Shown here in pieces: positions 1 to 8,354 of a stretch of 64,000 bases of DNA. The notes below the pieces were generated by a model. The model was not told the DNA's origin. It did no database searches and saw only the letters and a program-made list of their open reading frames with translations. Source of the stretch: an uncultured Bacteroidota bacterium (GTDB taxonomy: Bacteria > Bacteroidota > Bacteroidia > Bacteroidales > UBA12077); assembly GCA_913055635.1 (NCBI GenBank), contig CAJXLK010000010.1:1-64000 (forward strand), written 5' to 3'. The position numbers were made by a program, and so were the translations under genes. The stretch's first letter is position 1, and the number at the start of each line of letters is the position of its first letter.

Positions 1-1267
1 CCTGAAAATTTGCCCAGCCTTTCCAGTTACACCGCTGGAGCCTGAAACCACGTTTGATGTTGGATATGTTAGCTTCTATACCACTTCTCCATTTTTTTAG
101 CCGGGTTTCCATGTTCATGCTTGATACCTGATTTTTCAAGCTGCCTACAATCTTATTGAAAACCACATTGATAACACCTTTGCTTTTGGCATATTCCATG
201 TTCCCAAGACTTGCATATCCGCCATCATCAGTAGTATCGCGCGGTATTTTCCCGTATGTGTCAATAATTCTGTCAAGGGTAGGACCATATAGGGTTTTGT
301 CAGCGGGATTGCCCTTCAGTACCTGGCAATCCAGGACCAGATTGCTTTTACCCGTGGCCAGGCTGATCTTATGGCCAAATGAAGGCTTGCGTCCCCCTTT
401 AATAATAATATCGGTATGCTGCTCATATATGGAAAATACTTTTTCCCGGTTAGGTACCTTTTCACCTTTGATCTCTTTACGATAGGCTACATCATATACC
501 TGATTCATAACCGGCAGAAGCTTTTCAAGCTTGGCAAAAATTGCCAGGGTCTTCAGGTCAACGCAATTTTGCTTTTTTTTTATGACGTTCGATACTTGAT
601 TGATGCTCTTGGTAAATGTAATGAGCTGTTTCTGAAACAATGCCTCTCTTTTGTCCCTGGACTTGGTCACATTAATTTTGAAATAGGTCTTTTTCCCGCC
701 ATTGGTATAATCCCGGATAGAGAGACCACCTATTTGCTCGGATAAATCTTTCAGATGTTTGTGAGACTCCCTGATGCAATCCCAGATCAAAGCATTGTTG
801 GTTGGATATTGTATGTTGCTTTCAACCTCTGTGGAATCTTGTCGAAGCTTTTCTATATCTTCAAGGCCTTCGCTTATAGCGATTTTATTAAGTTCAACCA
901 GTATTTGTTGAAGACTTTCAGGTTGAATACGTGATATATACTTTTGGAAAGCTTGAAAGCTATAGGGCCGGTATACATCAATTTTAACAAACAATTCACA
1001 TATACGGGAATCTTCTTGGTGGTACTCCAGTTCTCTGTAATTCAGTCCTTTCAGCTCTTTGTATATAGCCGCCCTTACAATTTGCTCAATACTGGGGGTG
1101 TCTTTTCTTCCAAAACGGGAAGCAGGTTCCTGGCCAACAATATCTTCTTTTACTATATTAAGCAAGTGTGGATGTTTCTCTAAAACGGTGTCTATCAGGC
1201 CTAACTCAGGATCGTTCTTCCAGTTGGGCTTTTCGAATCGTATCTTGAAGTCTTCAAATACTTTCAT
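1..1267 (-). CDS. ISNCY-type DDE transposase, 3' end beyond window
   Basis: An open frame of 422 codons runs from an ATG at 1267 to the left edge without a stop, so the C-terminus is missing. It should catalyse cut-and-paste or copy movement of an insertion sequence. Candidate catalytic residues: D144 in QDSTEVESNI, D347/D348 in DTTDDGGY and E398 in RSGIEANISNIKR. The stretch VFSIYEQHTDIIIKGG (from residue 277) and the terminal RSGIEA...LKR-like block are characteristic of the ISNCY transposases. No frameshift or internal stop is seen, so the copy may be functional. No terminal inverted repeat could be fixed on the side toward the Crp/Fnr gene. Family assignment is from sequence pattern recall, not a search. 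Confidence 0.85.
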   Translation of the reverse strand, partial: MKVFEDFKIRFEKPNWKNDPELGLIDTVLEKHPHLLNIVKEDIVGQEPASRFGRKDTPSIEQIVRAAIYKELKGLNYRELEYHQEDSRICELFVKIDVYRPYSFQAFQKYISRIQPESLQQILVELNKIAISEGLEDIEKLRQDSTEVESNIQYPTNNALIWDCIRESHKHLKDLSEQIGGLSIRDYTNGGKKTYFKINVTKSRDKREALFQKQLITFTKSINQVSNVIKKKQNCVDLKTLAIFAKLEKLLPVMNQVYDVAYRKEIKGEKVPNREKVFSIYEQHTDIIIKGGRKPSFGHKISLATGKSNLVLDCQVLKGNPADKTLYGPTLDRIIDTYGKIPRDTTDDGGYASLGNMEYAKSKGVINVVFNKIVGSLKNQVSSMNMETRLKKWRSGIEANISNIKRGFRLQRCNWKGWANFQ

Positions 1268-1552
1268 CGTTTTTGATCAAATATAAAAATCAAATTATAG
1301 GATACAAAGCTAAATGTCCCGTATTTTCTCATATTATAGTTTATAGACAGACTCTAATTAACAAAGGTAAAGGGCTAACTAAACAATGTAGCGAAGGGCT
1401 GCCCTTATCAACAGAGGTAAAGGCTATCCAATTAACGATGGCGAATGACAATCTTTATTCGATTTGTTTATTGATAATTGCCCGGGATTTTTTTTGTTGG
1501 TTTGCGGATGAGTTGTTACCCCAATTAGATAAATTTTAGGCTGAAAAAACTT
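1268..1552. other. Intergenic stretch between transposase and Crp/Fnr gene
   Basis: About 285 bases without a convincing gene. It contains a near direct repeat (AACAAAGGTAAAGG near 1360 and CAACAGAGGTAAAGG near 1410) and a short palindrome AAGGGCTGCCCTT at 1394-1406. The end of the insertion sequence must lie here, but no terminal repeat pair can be named because the other end is outside the window. Confidence 0.4.
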
Positions 1553-2257
1553 TTAACCGAAAGCGTTGGAGATTTTTTCGAGCTTTTTGGTATCGAGGAT
1601 CTTAATTTTACGGCCTTTTAGATCGATCAGCTCATCCTGTTTGAATTCGGAAAGCAGGCGAATCACCGATTCGGTGGCGGTACCCACGATATTGGCCAGT
1701 TCTTCCCGCGTCAGTGAAATGCCGAGTTCATTGTTTTCGTTCACGCCAAAATTGTCCTTAAGTTTGATCAGTACTTCGGCCAGGCGTTCACGTACTGTTT
1801 TTTGTGCGATATCGGTGATATAAGAGTTGGCTTCACCCAGTTCCTTGCAGCTTTGCTGGAGCACATCCAGGGCAAAATCGCCATTGCTGCGGATAAGGGA
1901 TATCAATAAATCACCGGGGATAAAACACAGTTCACTGTCCTGCAATGCTTTGGCTGAAGAACAGGCCAAATCGCCACTCAGGATGGAACGGTAACCAATG
2001 ATGTCGCCCGGTTTGGCGAAATAGACGATTTGTTCCCTGCCGTCAATGCCGGTCTTGTAAATTTTAACCACCCCTGAGTTGATGCAGTACATTCCGTTGG
2101 TGCGGCTGCTCTCATGGTAGATCTCAGCTCCTTTCTTATAGAGGCGGCAATTTTTCTCTTCCCTCAGCTTTTCCTTCTCCTGGTCGGTCAGATTCTTAAA
2201 TACCGTGTCGTTGCGTTCAATGCAATCAGTAGAATGTGTTGAATGATTTCCGTTCAT
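1553..2257 (-). CDS. Crp/Fnr family transcriptional regulator
   Basis: A 234-residue cytoplasmic DNA-binding regulator. Residues about 20-140 form a cyclic-nucleotide-binding-type beta-roll (LYKKGAEIYHES, GVVKIYKTG, FAKPGDIIGYRSIL), followed by a long dimerisation helix and a C-terminal winged helix-turn-helix (SLTREELANIVGTATESVIR). Cysteines are scattered and do not form the N-terminal four-Cys cluster of true FNR oxygen sensors, so an iron-sulphur role is not supported; the ligand is unknown. It is divergent from the osmC-family gene, with 141 bases between the two starts, and could control it. Start ATG at 2257. Confidence 0.92.
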   Translation of the reverse strand: MNGNHSTHSTDCIERNDTVFKNLTDQEKEKLREEKNCRLYKKGAEIYHESSRTNGMYCINSGVVKIYKTGIDGREQIVYFAKPGDIIGYRSILSGDLACSSAKALQDSELCFIPGDLLISLIRSNGDFALDVLQQSCKELGEANSYITDIAQKTVRERLAEVLIKLKDNFGVNENNELGISLTREELANIVGTATESVIRLLSEFKQDELIDLKGRKIKILDTKKLEKISNAFG

Positions 2258-2271
2258 CGTTTATAACTTTG
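2239..2271 (+). promoter_or_regulatory. Putative Bacteroidetes-type promoter for osmC-family gene
   Basis: TTG at 2239-2241 and TAACTTTG at 2264-2271 match the -33/-7 pattern TTG...TAnnTTTG. The 22-base gap is slightly longer than usual. The box overlaps the start region of the divergent Crp/Fnr gene. Confidence 0.4.
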
Positions 2272-2398
2272 CAAATTCTTCACCCTGCCGGCTAAAATTG
2301 ATTACCGGAGCCAATCTTCAATGAAGGCCCTCGACCATTAAACAAAATTAATATAATTTTGTTAAAAAGATTTTTTAACCCATTAAATATTTAAGTAT

Positions 2399-2833
2399 AT
2401 GGATACTTCAATTAGCCTTAAGCATCTGGAAAAAATGCAGTTTGAAAGTGAAATCAACGGCCATCGCATCGTGTTGGATGCCGATGAGAGTGTTGGTGGG
2501 GAAGACCGCGGACCGCGGCCGAAGCCCCTGATGTTGCTTTCATTGGCCGGGTGCACCGCCATGGACGTGATTTCCATATTGCGGAAGATGCGGGTTCAGC
2601 TGGATGATTTCAATGTGGAAGTGCAGGCTGATCAAACCGATGAGCATCCCAAACACTATCATAAGATGAACGTGGTTTATCATTTTGAAGGAAAGGATCT
2701 GCCACTGGATAAGATCAAGAAAGCAGTAAACCTTTCTGAAACCCGTTATTGCGGAGTGACAGCTGTTTATAAAGAAGCCGTTGAGATGACCACGGAAATC
2801 CGGGTAAACGGTGAGAAGGTGGAAATGAATTAA
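2399..2833 (+). CDS. OsmC family protein (peroxide/redox-related)
   Basis: A 144-residue protein of the OsmC/Ohr fold. The family's two reactive cysteines are visible as C52 (LAGCTAMDV, start of the central helix) and C118 (SETRYCGVTAV). Members reduce organic hydroperoxides or act as small redox proteins in the cytoplasm. This one looks more like the YhfA/OsmC-like branch than Ohr, but the substrate cannot be told. It stands alone, divergent from a Crp/Fnr regulator and convergent with pheS. Confidence 0.9.
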   Translation: MDTSISLKHLEKMQFESEINGHRIVLDADESVGGEDRGPRPKPLMLLSLAGCTAMDVISILRKMRVQLDDFNVEVQADQTDEHPKHYHKMNVVYHFEGKDLPLDKIKKAVNLSETRYCGVTAVYKEAVEMTTEIRVNGEKVEMN

Positions 2834-2835
2834 TG

Positions 2836-2859
2836 AGGGAAGAAGTAAATGTCTTCCCT
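2836..2859. terminator. Hairpin between convergent osmC-family gene and pheS
   Basis: AGGGAAGA (2836-2843), an 8-base loop and TCTTCCCT (2852-2859) form a perfect 8-bp stem just after the OsmC-family stop. There is no long T-run, so it may be a weak terminator. Confidence 0.4.
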
Positions 2860-2914
2860 TACGCAGGAAAATGATGGCATTCAATCACTCAATCATTTCG
2901 TCATTGCTCTTATT

Positions 2915-3934
2915 TTACATTTTGGCGCGGAACTGTCCGAGGAAGCTTAAATCGTTCTCGAAGTAGAATCGTAGGTCGTTGACCCCGAACTTTAGCTGGG
3001 CGATGCGTTCGATGCCCATGCCGAAAGCAAAGCCGGTGTATTGGGTGGGGTCGATGTTGGAGCTTTCCAGGACGTTGGGATCAACCATGCCGCATCCCAG
3101 AATCTCCAGGAATCCGGTATACTTACAAATTTTACAGCCTTTGCCTCCGCACAGGGTGCAGGAGATGTCCATCTCGGCCGAAGGTTCGGTAAACGGGAAG
3201 TACGAGGGCCGCAAACGGATCTGCGTTTCCGGGCCGAACATCTCTTTGGCAAAATAAAGAAGTGTCTGCTTCAGATCGGCAAAGGAAACATTTTTGTCGA
3301 TGTAAAGCCCTTCAACCTGGTGAAAGATGCAATGGGCGCGGGCACTGATGGCTTCATTGCGGAAGACCCTTCCCGGTGAAATGGTGCGGATGGGAGGCTG
3401 CATGGTCTCCATCTCCCGGACCTGGACCGATGAGGTGTGGGTGCGCAAAAGAATATCCGGGTTGCGGGTGATAAAAAAGGTATCCTGCATGTCCCGGGCC
3501 GGATGTTCCTCGGGAAAATTCAGGGCCGAAAAATTGTGCCAGTTGTCCTCTATCTCCGGACCCTCCGAAACAGTATAACCCAGGCGGGAAAAGATGTTGA
3601 TAATCTCTTTGCGGGTCAGCGAAATGGGATGACGGCTGCCCGTCTCCATGGGATAGCCCGGCCGGGTAATGTCATCGATCTGCCTTTTGGAAGTGCTGCT
3701 TACCTCCGACTTCAGCTCATTGACTTTCTCATAGGCACGGGTTTTTAGCTCGTTGATCTTTTTGCCCACTTCCGGCTTTTCTTCCTTGGGTATTTGTTTG
3801 AACTCATCAAACAAATCATTGAGCAACCCTTTGCGGCCCAGGTATTTGATGCGGAAATTTTCGATTTCTTCCGGGTCTTCTGACTGGAAATTTTCGATGT
3901 CCTGCAGGTATTCGTTGATCTTATCTATCATCAT
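2915..3934 (-). CDS. pheS: Phenylalanine--tRNA ligase alpha subunit
   Basis: A 339-residue class II aminoacyl-tRNA synthetase subunit, the normal length for PheS. It contains an N-terminal coiled-coil tRNA-binding arm (about residues 1-90), then the catalytic core with HPARDMQDTFF, the Zn-like CTLCGGKGCKICKYTGF loop, and the terminal motif 3 FGMGIERIAQLKFGVNDLR. With PheT (not in the window) it charges tRNA-Phe. Its ATG overlaps the stop of the upstream small gene in an ATGA junction (3931-3934), so translation is probably coupled. Confidence 0.98.
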   Translation of the reverse strand: MMIDKINEYLQDIENFQSEDPEEIENFRIKYLGRKGLLNDLFDEFKQIPKEEKPEVGKKINELKTRAYEKVNELKSEVSSTSKRQIDDITRPGYPMETGSRHPISLTRKEIINIFSRLGYTVSEGPEIEDNWHNFSALNFPEEHPARDMQDTFFITRNPDILLRTHTSSVQVREMETMQPPIRTISPGRVFRNEAISARAHCIFHQVEGLYIDKNVSFADLKQTLLYFAKEMFGPETQIRLRPSYFPFTEPSAEMDISCTLCGGKGCKICKYTGFLEILGCGMVDPNVLESSNIDPTQYTGFAFGMGIERIAQLKFGVNDLRFYFENDLSFLGQFRAKM

Positions 3935-4236
3935 AGGATGTTTTTTTCTTTGAAATAATTGATGATGGCTTGTTTGTAAATCTGTTCTTCAGCTTCGGCT
4001 TCATCCGGATATCGCTCGTGGATTTGTCGGCGCTGATCTGCATCCATGTAATTCATCAGGTAGATCGAAGCAAAATTAAAAACTTTTGTCTTGGTTTCCT
4101 GATCCAATTGCTGAAATCCGTAACCCAGTTCCTGAACCCCTACCATAAAAAGGACATCATATACCTCGCCCGGCAATCTGAACTGTTGTTGAACCAGCTC
4201 CTGTATTTGTTTCCAGTATTTTTCTGTGTCTTCCAT
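3931..4236 (-). CDS. Small acidic protein coupled to pheS, function unknown
   Basis: A 101-residue soluble protein from ATG 4236 (MEDTEKYWKQIQEL). An upstream ATG at 4281 would add a low-quality hydrophobic leader and is not preferred. The protein looks all-helical and acidic near the C-terminus (RYPDEAEAEEQIYKQAIINYFKEK). There is no signal peptide or membrane helix. Its stop overlaps the pheS start by four bases, so it belongs to the pheS transcript. I do not recognise the family. Confidence 0.75.
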   Translation of the reverse strand: MEDTEKYWKQIQELVQQQFRLPGEVYDVLFMVGVQELGYGFQQLDQETKTKVFNFASIYLMNYMDADQRRQIHERYPDEAEAEEQIYKQAIINYFKEKNIL

Positions 4237-4384
4237 CAATAAGCCATTAGCAAAGAACAATGGACAATGAATAATGGGCACTGATTAAGGGTCTGACCAG
4301 AGGCAGTTGCCCGTTTAGACAAATAAAAGTCCGGATTTAATAATCCGTATGAAATTTTCATCAAATTTTGGCGCAAATTTAGCG

Positions 4385-4392
4385 TATTTTTG
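4385..4392 (+). promoter_or_regulatory. Candidate -7 box upstream of histidine kinase
   Basis: TATTTTTG fits TAnnTTTG, 48 bases before the kinase start. No convincing -33 element was fixed. A short palindrome, CGGATTTAATAATCCG, lies nearby at about 4333-4348. Confidence 0.35.
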
Positions 4393-4439
4393 ATTTTTAT
4401 GGATATCTTCACTAACTTGCATTATCTCAAAGATTTATC

Positions 4440-5786
4440 ATGAGAGCCGGTCGCTATAGAATCAATTTATTGTTATTCAGTCATTTACTTTTCATCCTCT
4501 GCACCCTGTCCTTCTCACTACAGGGGTCCGGTTGGCATGACCCCCCTGATGTTTATTCTTCTTCGGATCGTCTGGGAGTCACCGAAAAAGATTTCAAGGG
4601 TATTTCATCCCAGACAGCGGATAATGGAGTTACGGCGGATAACGGGGTTTTTGAATTTTCTGCCGGTCCCGATTTAATGGGTTTCGCCCATCCCTTCTGC
4701 TCTTTCTTCACCGTGAACAACATCACCCAAAACCTGCCTGAATTTCTAACTGACCCGCAATACAATTTATTGCATCTTTTTCTTGCCGGGTTGGTTGTTT
4801 TGCTTTTTATGATTTACCGGGAAAGGAATATTCGGAAGCGCAAGGATGAGCTGAGGCGGATGATACAGTCGCGCTCACGTGAACTCGAATTTCAGCAGGA
4901 GGAGCTGCGCACCCAGATTGAATTCACCACCATCCAGAACCATAAGATCGAGAAACAAAACGAAGAACTGAGGTCGCACCGGCAACAGCTGGAGGAGCTT
5001 GTCAATAAGCGAACCGCCGACCTGGAGGCTGCCAAGAAACGGGCCGAGGAGTCGGATCGGCTAAAAAGTGCTTTCCTGGCAAATATGAGCCATGAGATCC
5101 GTACCCCCATGAATGCGATTGTCGGATTCACCAACATCATGCTGGAAGAGCACCTTTCCGAAGAGGAACAAAACGAGCTGCTGGAGCATATCCATGACAG
5201 CAGCAACTACCTGCTCAAACTCATCGAGAACATCATCGATATTTCCAAGATGGAATCAGGCGAGCTGAAATTCAAGTTCCGGCCGGTCAATGTCAACGGT
5301 TTTATGGATGAGCTGTACAATGATTACATTGCTCACAAAGAGACGCGTCAGAAAAACCTGAGCATCAAAGTCAGCAAGGAAGCCCCTGACCGGGATGTTT
5401 ACCTGCATACCGATATTTACCGGGTGAAGCAGATCCTTGGCAATTTGGTGGAGAACGCCTTGAAATTTACCTATGAGGGCAATATAGAAATTGGATACCA
5501 TTTATCGACCCTGGATGATACCCCGGCGGTTAAATTTTATGTGAGCGATACCGGCATTGGGATGACCCCCCAACAGCAGGAACATATTTTTGAGATATTC
5601 CGCAAAAACAGCAACAACCAGACCCATTTATACGATGGCACAGGCATTGGACTGAGCATCTGCAAGAAGATCACCCGGGCCCTGGAAGGCCATATAGATG
5701 TATCATCTGAAGCCGGCGAAGGTTCCGTCTTTACAGTAACCATCCCGCATCATCCCGCCACTAAGCCTGTACAATCTGAGGTGTGA
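4440..5786 (+). CDS. Membrane sensor histidine kinase
   Basis: A 448-residue kinase with an N-terminal signal/anchor segment (8-26), a short extracytoplasmic region, a membrane helix at about 110-125, a long coiled coil (130-205), a HisKA domain with phospho-acceptor H218 in MSHEIRTPMNAI, and a HATPase domain (N box NLVENALKF, G1 DTGIGM, G2 GTGIGLSIC). It autophosphorylates and passes phosphate to a response regulator; none is encoded next to it. The roughly 85-residue outer segment matches no sensor domain I know and contains a small duplication (TADNGV twice, near 59-70). The last codons lie in the first unit of a 68-bp tandem repeat. Confidence 0.92.
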   Translation: MRAGRYRINLLLFSHLLFILCTLSFSLQGSGWHDPPDVYSSSDRLGVTEKDFKGISSQTADNGVTADNGVFEFSAGPDLMGFAHPFCSFFTVNNITQNLPEFLTDPQYNLLHLFLAGLVVLLFMIYRERNIRKRKDELRRMIQSRSRELEFQQEELRTQIEFTTIQNHKIEKQNEELRSHRQQLEELVNKRTADLEAAKKRAEESDRLKSAFLANMSHEIRTPMNAIVGFTNIMLEEHLSEEEQNELLEHIHDSSNYLLKLIENIIDISKMESGELKFKFRPVNVNGFMDELYNDYIAHKETRQKNLSIKVSKEAPDRDVYLHTDIYRVKQILGNLVENALKFTYEGNIEIGYHLSTLDDTPAVKFYVSDTGIGMTPQQQEHIFEIFRKNSNNQTHLYDGTGIGLSICKKITRALEGHIDVSSEAGEGSVFTVTIPHHPATKPVQSEV

Positions 5787-5945
5787 ATGCTTAGCACTTT
5801 TTAACATTCTTGAGCCATCCGATCCCGGGGATAGATGTACAATATGATGTGTAAAAACTTAGCATTTTTAACGCCCCCGACGCATCCGGGCCGGTGGGAT
5901 TCATATACAATCCGAGGTGTAAAAGCTTAACACTTTTTAACCCGC
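5769..5945. repeat. Three-copy tandem repeat, period exactly 68 bp
   Basis: Units start with GTACAATCTGAGGTGTGAA (5769), GTACAATATGATGTGTAAA (5837) and ATACAATCCGAGGTGTAAA (5905). Each continues with a CTTAgCAcTTTTTAAC-like block, so the spacing is 68 and 68. The remaining part of each unit is less conserved. The first copy overlaps the end of the kinase gene, the last stops about 20 bases before the patatin-gene -7 box. Confidence 0.85.
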
Positions 5946-5963
5946 ATTGCAAACAGAGATTCG

Positions 5964-5971
5964 TATCTTTG
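5964..5971 (+). promoter_or_regulatory. Candidate -7 box for patatin/barrel gene
   Basis: TATCTTTG is a perfect TAnnTTTG box, 80 bases before the start codon. The nearest upstream TTG (5947-5949) is only 14 bases away, shorter than the usual spacing. Confidence 0.5.
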
Positions 5972-6050
5972 TAGTAAGCCGCTTTGTTGTGATGAGCAAA
6001 TGGTGTCCCTGGATTAAATTTATAGCGGAAAATACAGGCATTTCAGCAAT

Positions 6051-8348
6051 ATGAAAAGAGGGAAACTTTTTATCCTGGTTGTTTTTTTGTTGTTGCACAC
6101 CCTGGCGAGTGGGCAGGATCAGAAGGTGGGTCTTGTCCTGAGCGGAGGAGGCGCCAAAGGACTGGCCCATATTGGCGTTATTAAAGCCCTGGAGGAGAAT
6201 GATGTAGCCATCGACTATGTGGCGGGTACGTCGATGGGCGCCATCATTGGTGGACTATATGCCGCCGGCTATTCGCCTGAAGAGATGGAGGAGCTGACTA
6301 CATCGAGCCGGTTCGTACGGTGGGCCAATGGCATTGTTCCCGAGAAATACATTTACCATTTCAAAAAAAACGATCAGTATCCTTCCCTTTTCACCTTCAA
6401 CATTGAAGTGGAGGATTCTGTGCCACGGGCCAAGCTCCCTTCCAGCCTGGTGAGCACCCACCTGATGGATTTTCATTTTCTGCGTTATATGGCCCCGGCC
6501 AATGCCCGGGCCAACAATGATTTCGACCGGCTTTTCGTGCCCTTTCGTTGTGTGGCTACTGATATCACCCACAACAAAGAAGTGGTATTTAAAGAGGGAA
6601 GCCTGGCCAGGGCTATCCGCGCATCCATGACTTTTCCCTTTTATTACCGGCCATTGGAGTCAGATAGCATCGTCTATTTTGACGGGGGCATGAAAAACAA
6701 TTTTCCGGCCGATGTAGTCCAGAAAGATTTTAACCCGGATTACCTGATTGGCAGCAAAACGGCCAAAAATGCACCGCGGCCCGAAACGGACGATATCCTG
6801 CTCCAGGTGCAAAACGTTTTCCTCGGCAATACCGATTATCAGCTGCCGGACTCCACAGGTTACCTCATAGATATCAACATGGATTCGACCAACCTGTTTA
6901 ATTTCCAGCGGGCACAACAAATCATTGATAAGGGTTATCGCACCACATTGCGCAACCTTGACAGCCTGATGCAAAAAATACCTGCCCGGCGGCCGAAAGA
7001 GGTGGTTCAGCAACGCCGTGATGATTTCCGGGAAAAATTGCCGAAGCTCAGGTTTGGAGCTACCCGCATCAAGGGGGTAGAGACCAGCCAGAAAAATTAT
7101 ATCAAGCGTTATCTGAACACCTCCCGTCAGAGTTTCAAAATCGAGGAGTTCAAGAACAATTATTTTAAGCTGCTTTCCGACGACAACATCAGCACAATCT
7201 ACCCGGTGGCCCAATACGATTCGACCAGCGGGTATTTCAACCTGACCCTGAATATTGACCAGGAGAGCCGTTTTCAGACGAGCATCGGGGGCAACATATC
7301 CTCGAGCAGCATCAACCAGGGTTTTGGTATGGTCCGTTACAATCACCTGGGTCAATACTCCAAGCGGCTGCTGGCCAATGTATATTATGGCCGGCTATAC
7401 AGTTCAGCCAAACTGGAAGGACGCATCGATTTTCCCTATTCTCCCGAGTTTTATTTGCGGTCGGCTTTTGTACTGAACCGCTGGGATTATTTCAGCGGAT
7501 CCAATGAACCCTTTTTTGAGGATGTCAGGCCTGCCTACCTGATTTATAGCGACCATTTCTTCAAAGGGGAGATCGGTCTGCCCTCTAGTTACAATGGGAT
7601 CTTTAAAACGGGCATCAACCTGGGCAATACCACTTCGGAATATTACCTGGAGGACAAATTCCGGAAGAGCGATACGGCCGAAATTACCGACTTTAATTAC
7701 CTCTCGGCCTTCATTGCTTATGATATGAACACGTTGAATTACCGGCAATATCCCAGCGAAGGCAATATGTTCCAGGCCAAACTTTCTTATGTGCGGGGAA
7801 AGGAAGAATATACACCGGGGAGCAATACCTATCAAACCACCCGCGCCACCAACCAGCACAGCTGGTTCAATTTTCACTTCCAGTATGAAACTTACCTGGA
7901 TGTCAGCAAAAGGTTTAATTTGGGGCTGCAGATGCAGGGCAACTATTCCAACCGCGAATTTTTTTCCAATTACTATGCCACCCTGTTGCATGCTTCCAAT
8001 TACAATCCCATACCCCATAGCAAAACACTGTATTTGCCCAATTATATTTCTAACCATTATCTGGCCGGTGGAATCAAGCCTGTATTGGAGTTCAATGAAA
8101 AATTTCAGTTGCGCGCTTCGGGGCACCTTTTCTATCCCTATAAAAAAATCATGGAGCAGCCCGATAAATCCGCCGCCTATGGCCAGCGTTTATCCCACTA
8201 TCATACCATGTACAGCGGATCGGTGGTTTACCATACGGTTTTTGGCCCGGCCAGCCTCACCGTAAACTATTATGAAAAGCGCAATAAAAATTTTTATTTT
8301 CTTTTTAATTTCGGCTTTATTTTATTCAATGAACAGGGTATAAAATAA
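6051..8348 (+). CDS. Patatin-like phospholipase with outer-membrane barrel
   Basis: A 765-residue two-part protein. After a signal peptide (1-21) comes a patatin domain with oxyanion hole SGGGAKG (31-37), nucleophile S61 in GTSMG, and catalytic D211 in DGG, so the lipid hydrolase dyad is complete. Residues about 315-390 resemble one POTRA-like domain, and 400-765 are rich in alternating aromatic strands, as in the Omp85/BamA-like surface-antigen barrel. This is the architecture of the PlpD type Vd autotransporters; here the hydrolase should act at the outer membrane or be displayed. The flippase gene follows after 6 bases, so the two are probably co-transcribed. Confidence 0.92.
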   Translation: MKRGKLFILVVFLLLHTLASGQDQKVGLVLSGGGAKGLAHIGVIKALEENDVAIDYVAGTSMGAIIGGLYAAGYSPEEMEELTTSSRFVRWANGIVPEKYIYHFKKNDQYPSLFTFNIEVEDSVPRAKLPSSLVSTHLMDFHFLRYMAPANARANNDFDRLFVPFRCVATDITHNKEVVFKEGSLARAIRASMTFPFYYRPLESDSIVYFDGGMKNNFPADVVQKDFNPDYLIGSKTAKNAPRPETDDILLQVQNVFLGNTDYQLPDSTGYLIDINMDSTNLFNFQRAQQIIDKGYRTTLRNLDSLMQKIPARRPKEVVQQRRDDFREKLPKLRFGATRIKGVETSQKNYIKRYLNTSRQSFKIEEFKNNYFKLLSDDNISTIYPVAQYDSTSGYFNLTLNIDQESRFQTSIGGNISSSSINQGFGMVRYNHLGQYSKRLLANVYYGRLYSSAKLEGRIDFPYSPEFYLRSAFVLNRWDYFSGSNEPFFEDVRPAYLIYSDHFFKGEIGLPSSYNGIFKTGINLGNTTSEYYLEDKFRKSDTAEITDFNYLSAFIAYDMNTLNYRQYPSEGNMFQAKLSYVRGKEEYTPGSNTYQTTRATNQHSWFNFHFQYETYLDVSKRFNLGLQMQGNYSNREFFSNYYATLLHASNYNPIPHSKTLYLPNYISNHYLAGGIKPVLEFNEKFQLRASGHLFYPYKKIMEQPDKSAAYGQRLSHYHTMYSGSVVYHTVFGPASLTVNYYEKRNKNFYFLFNFGFILFNEQGIK

Positions 8349-8354
8349 ACGCTT

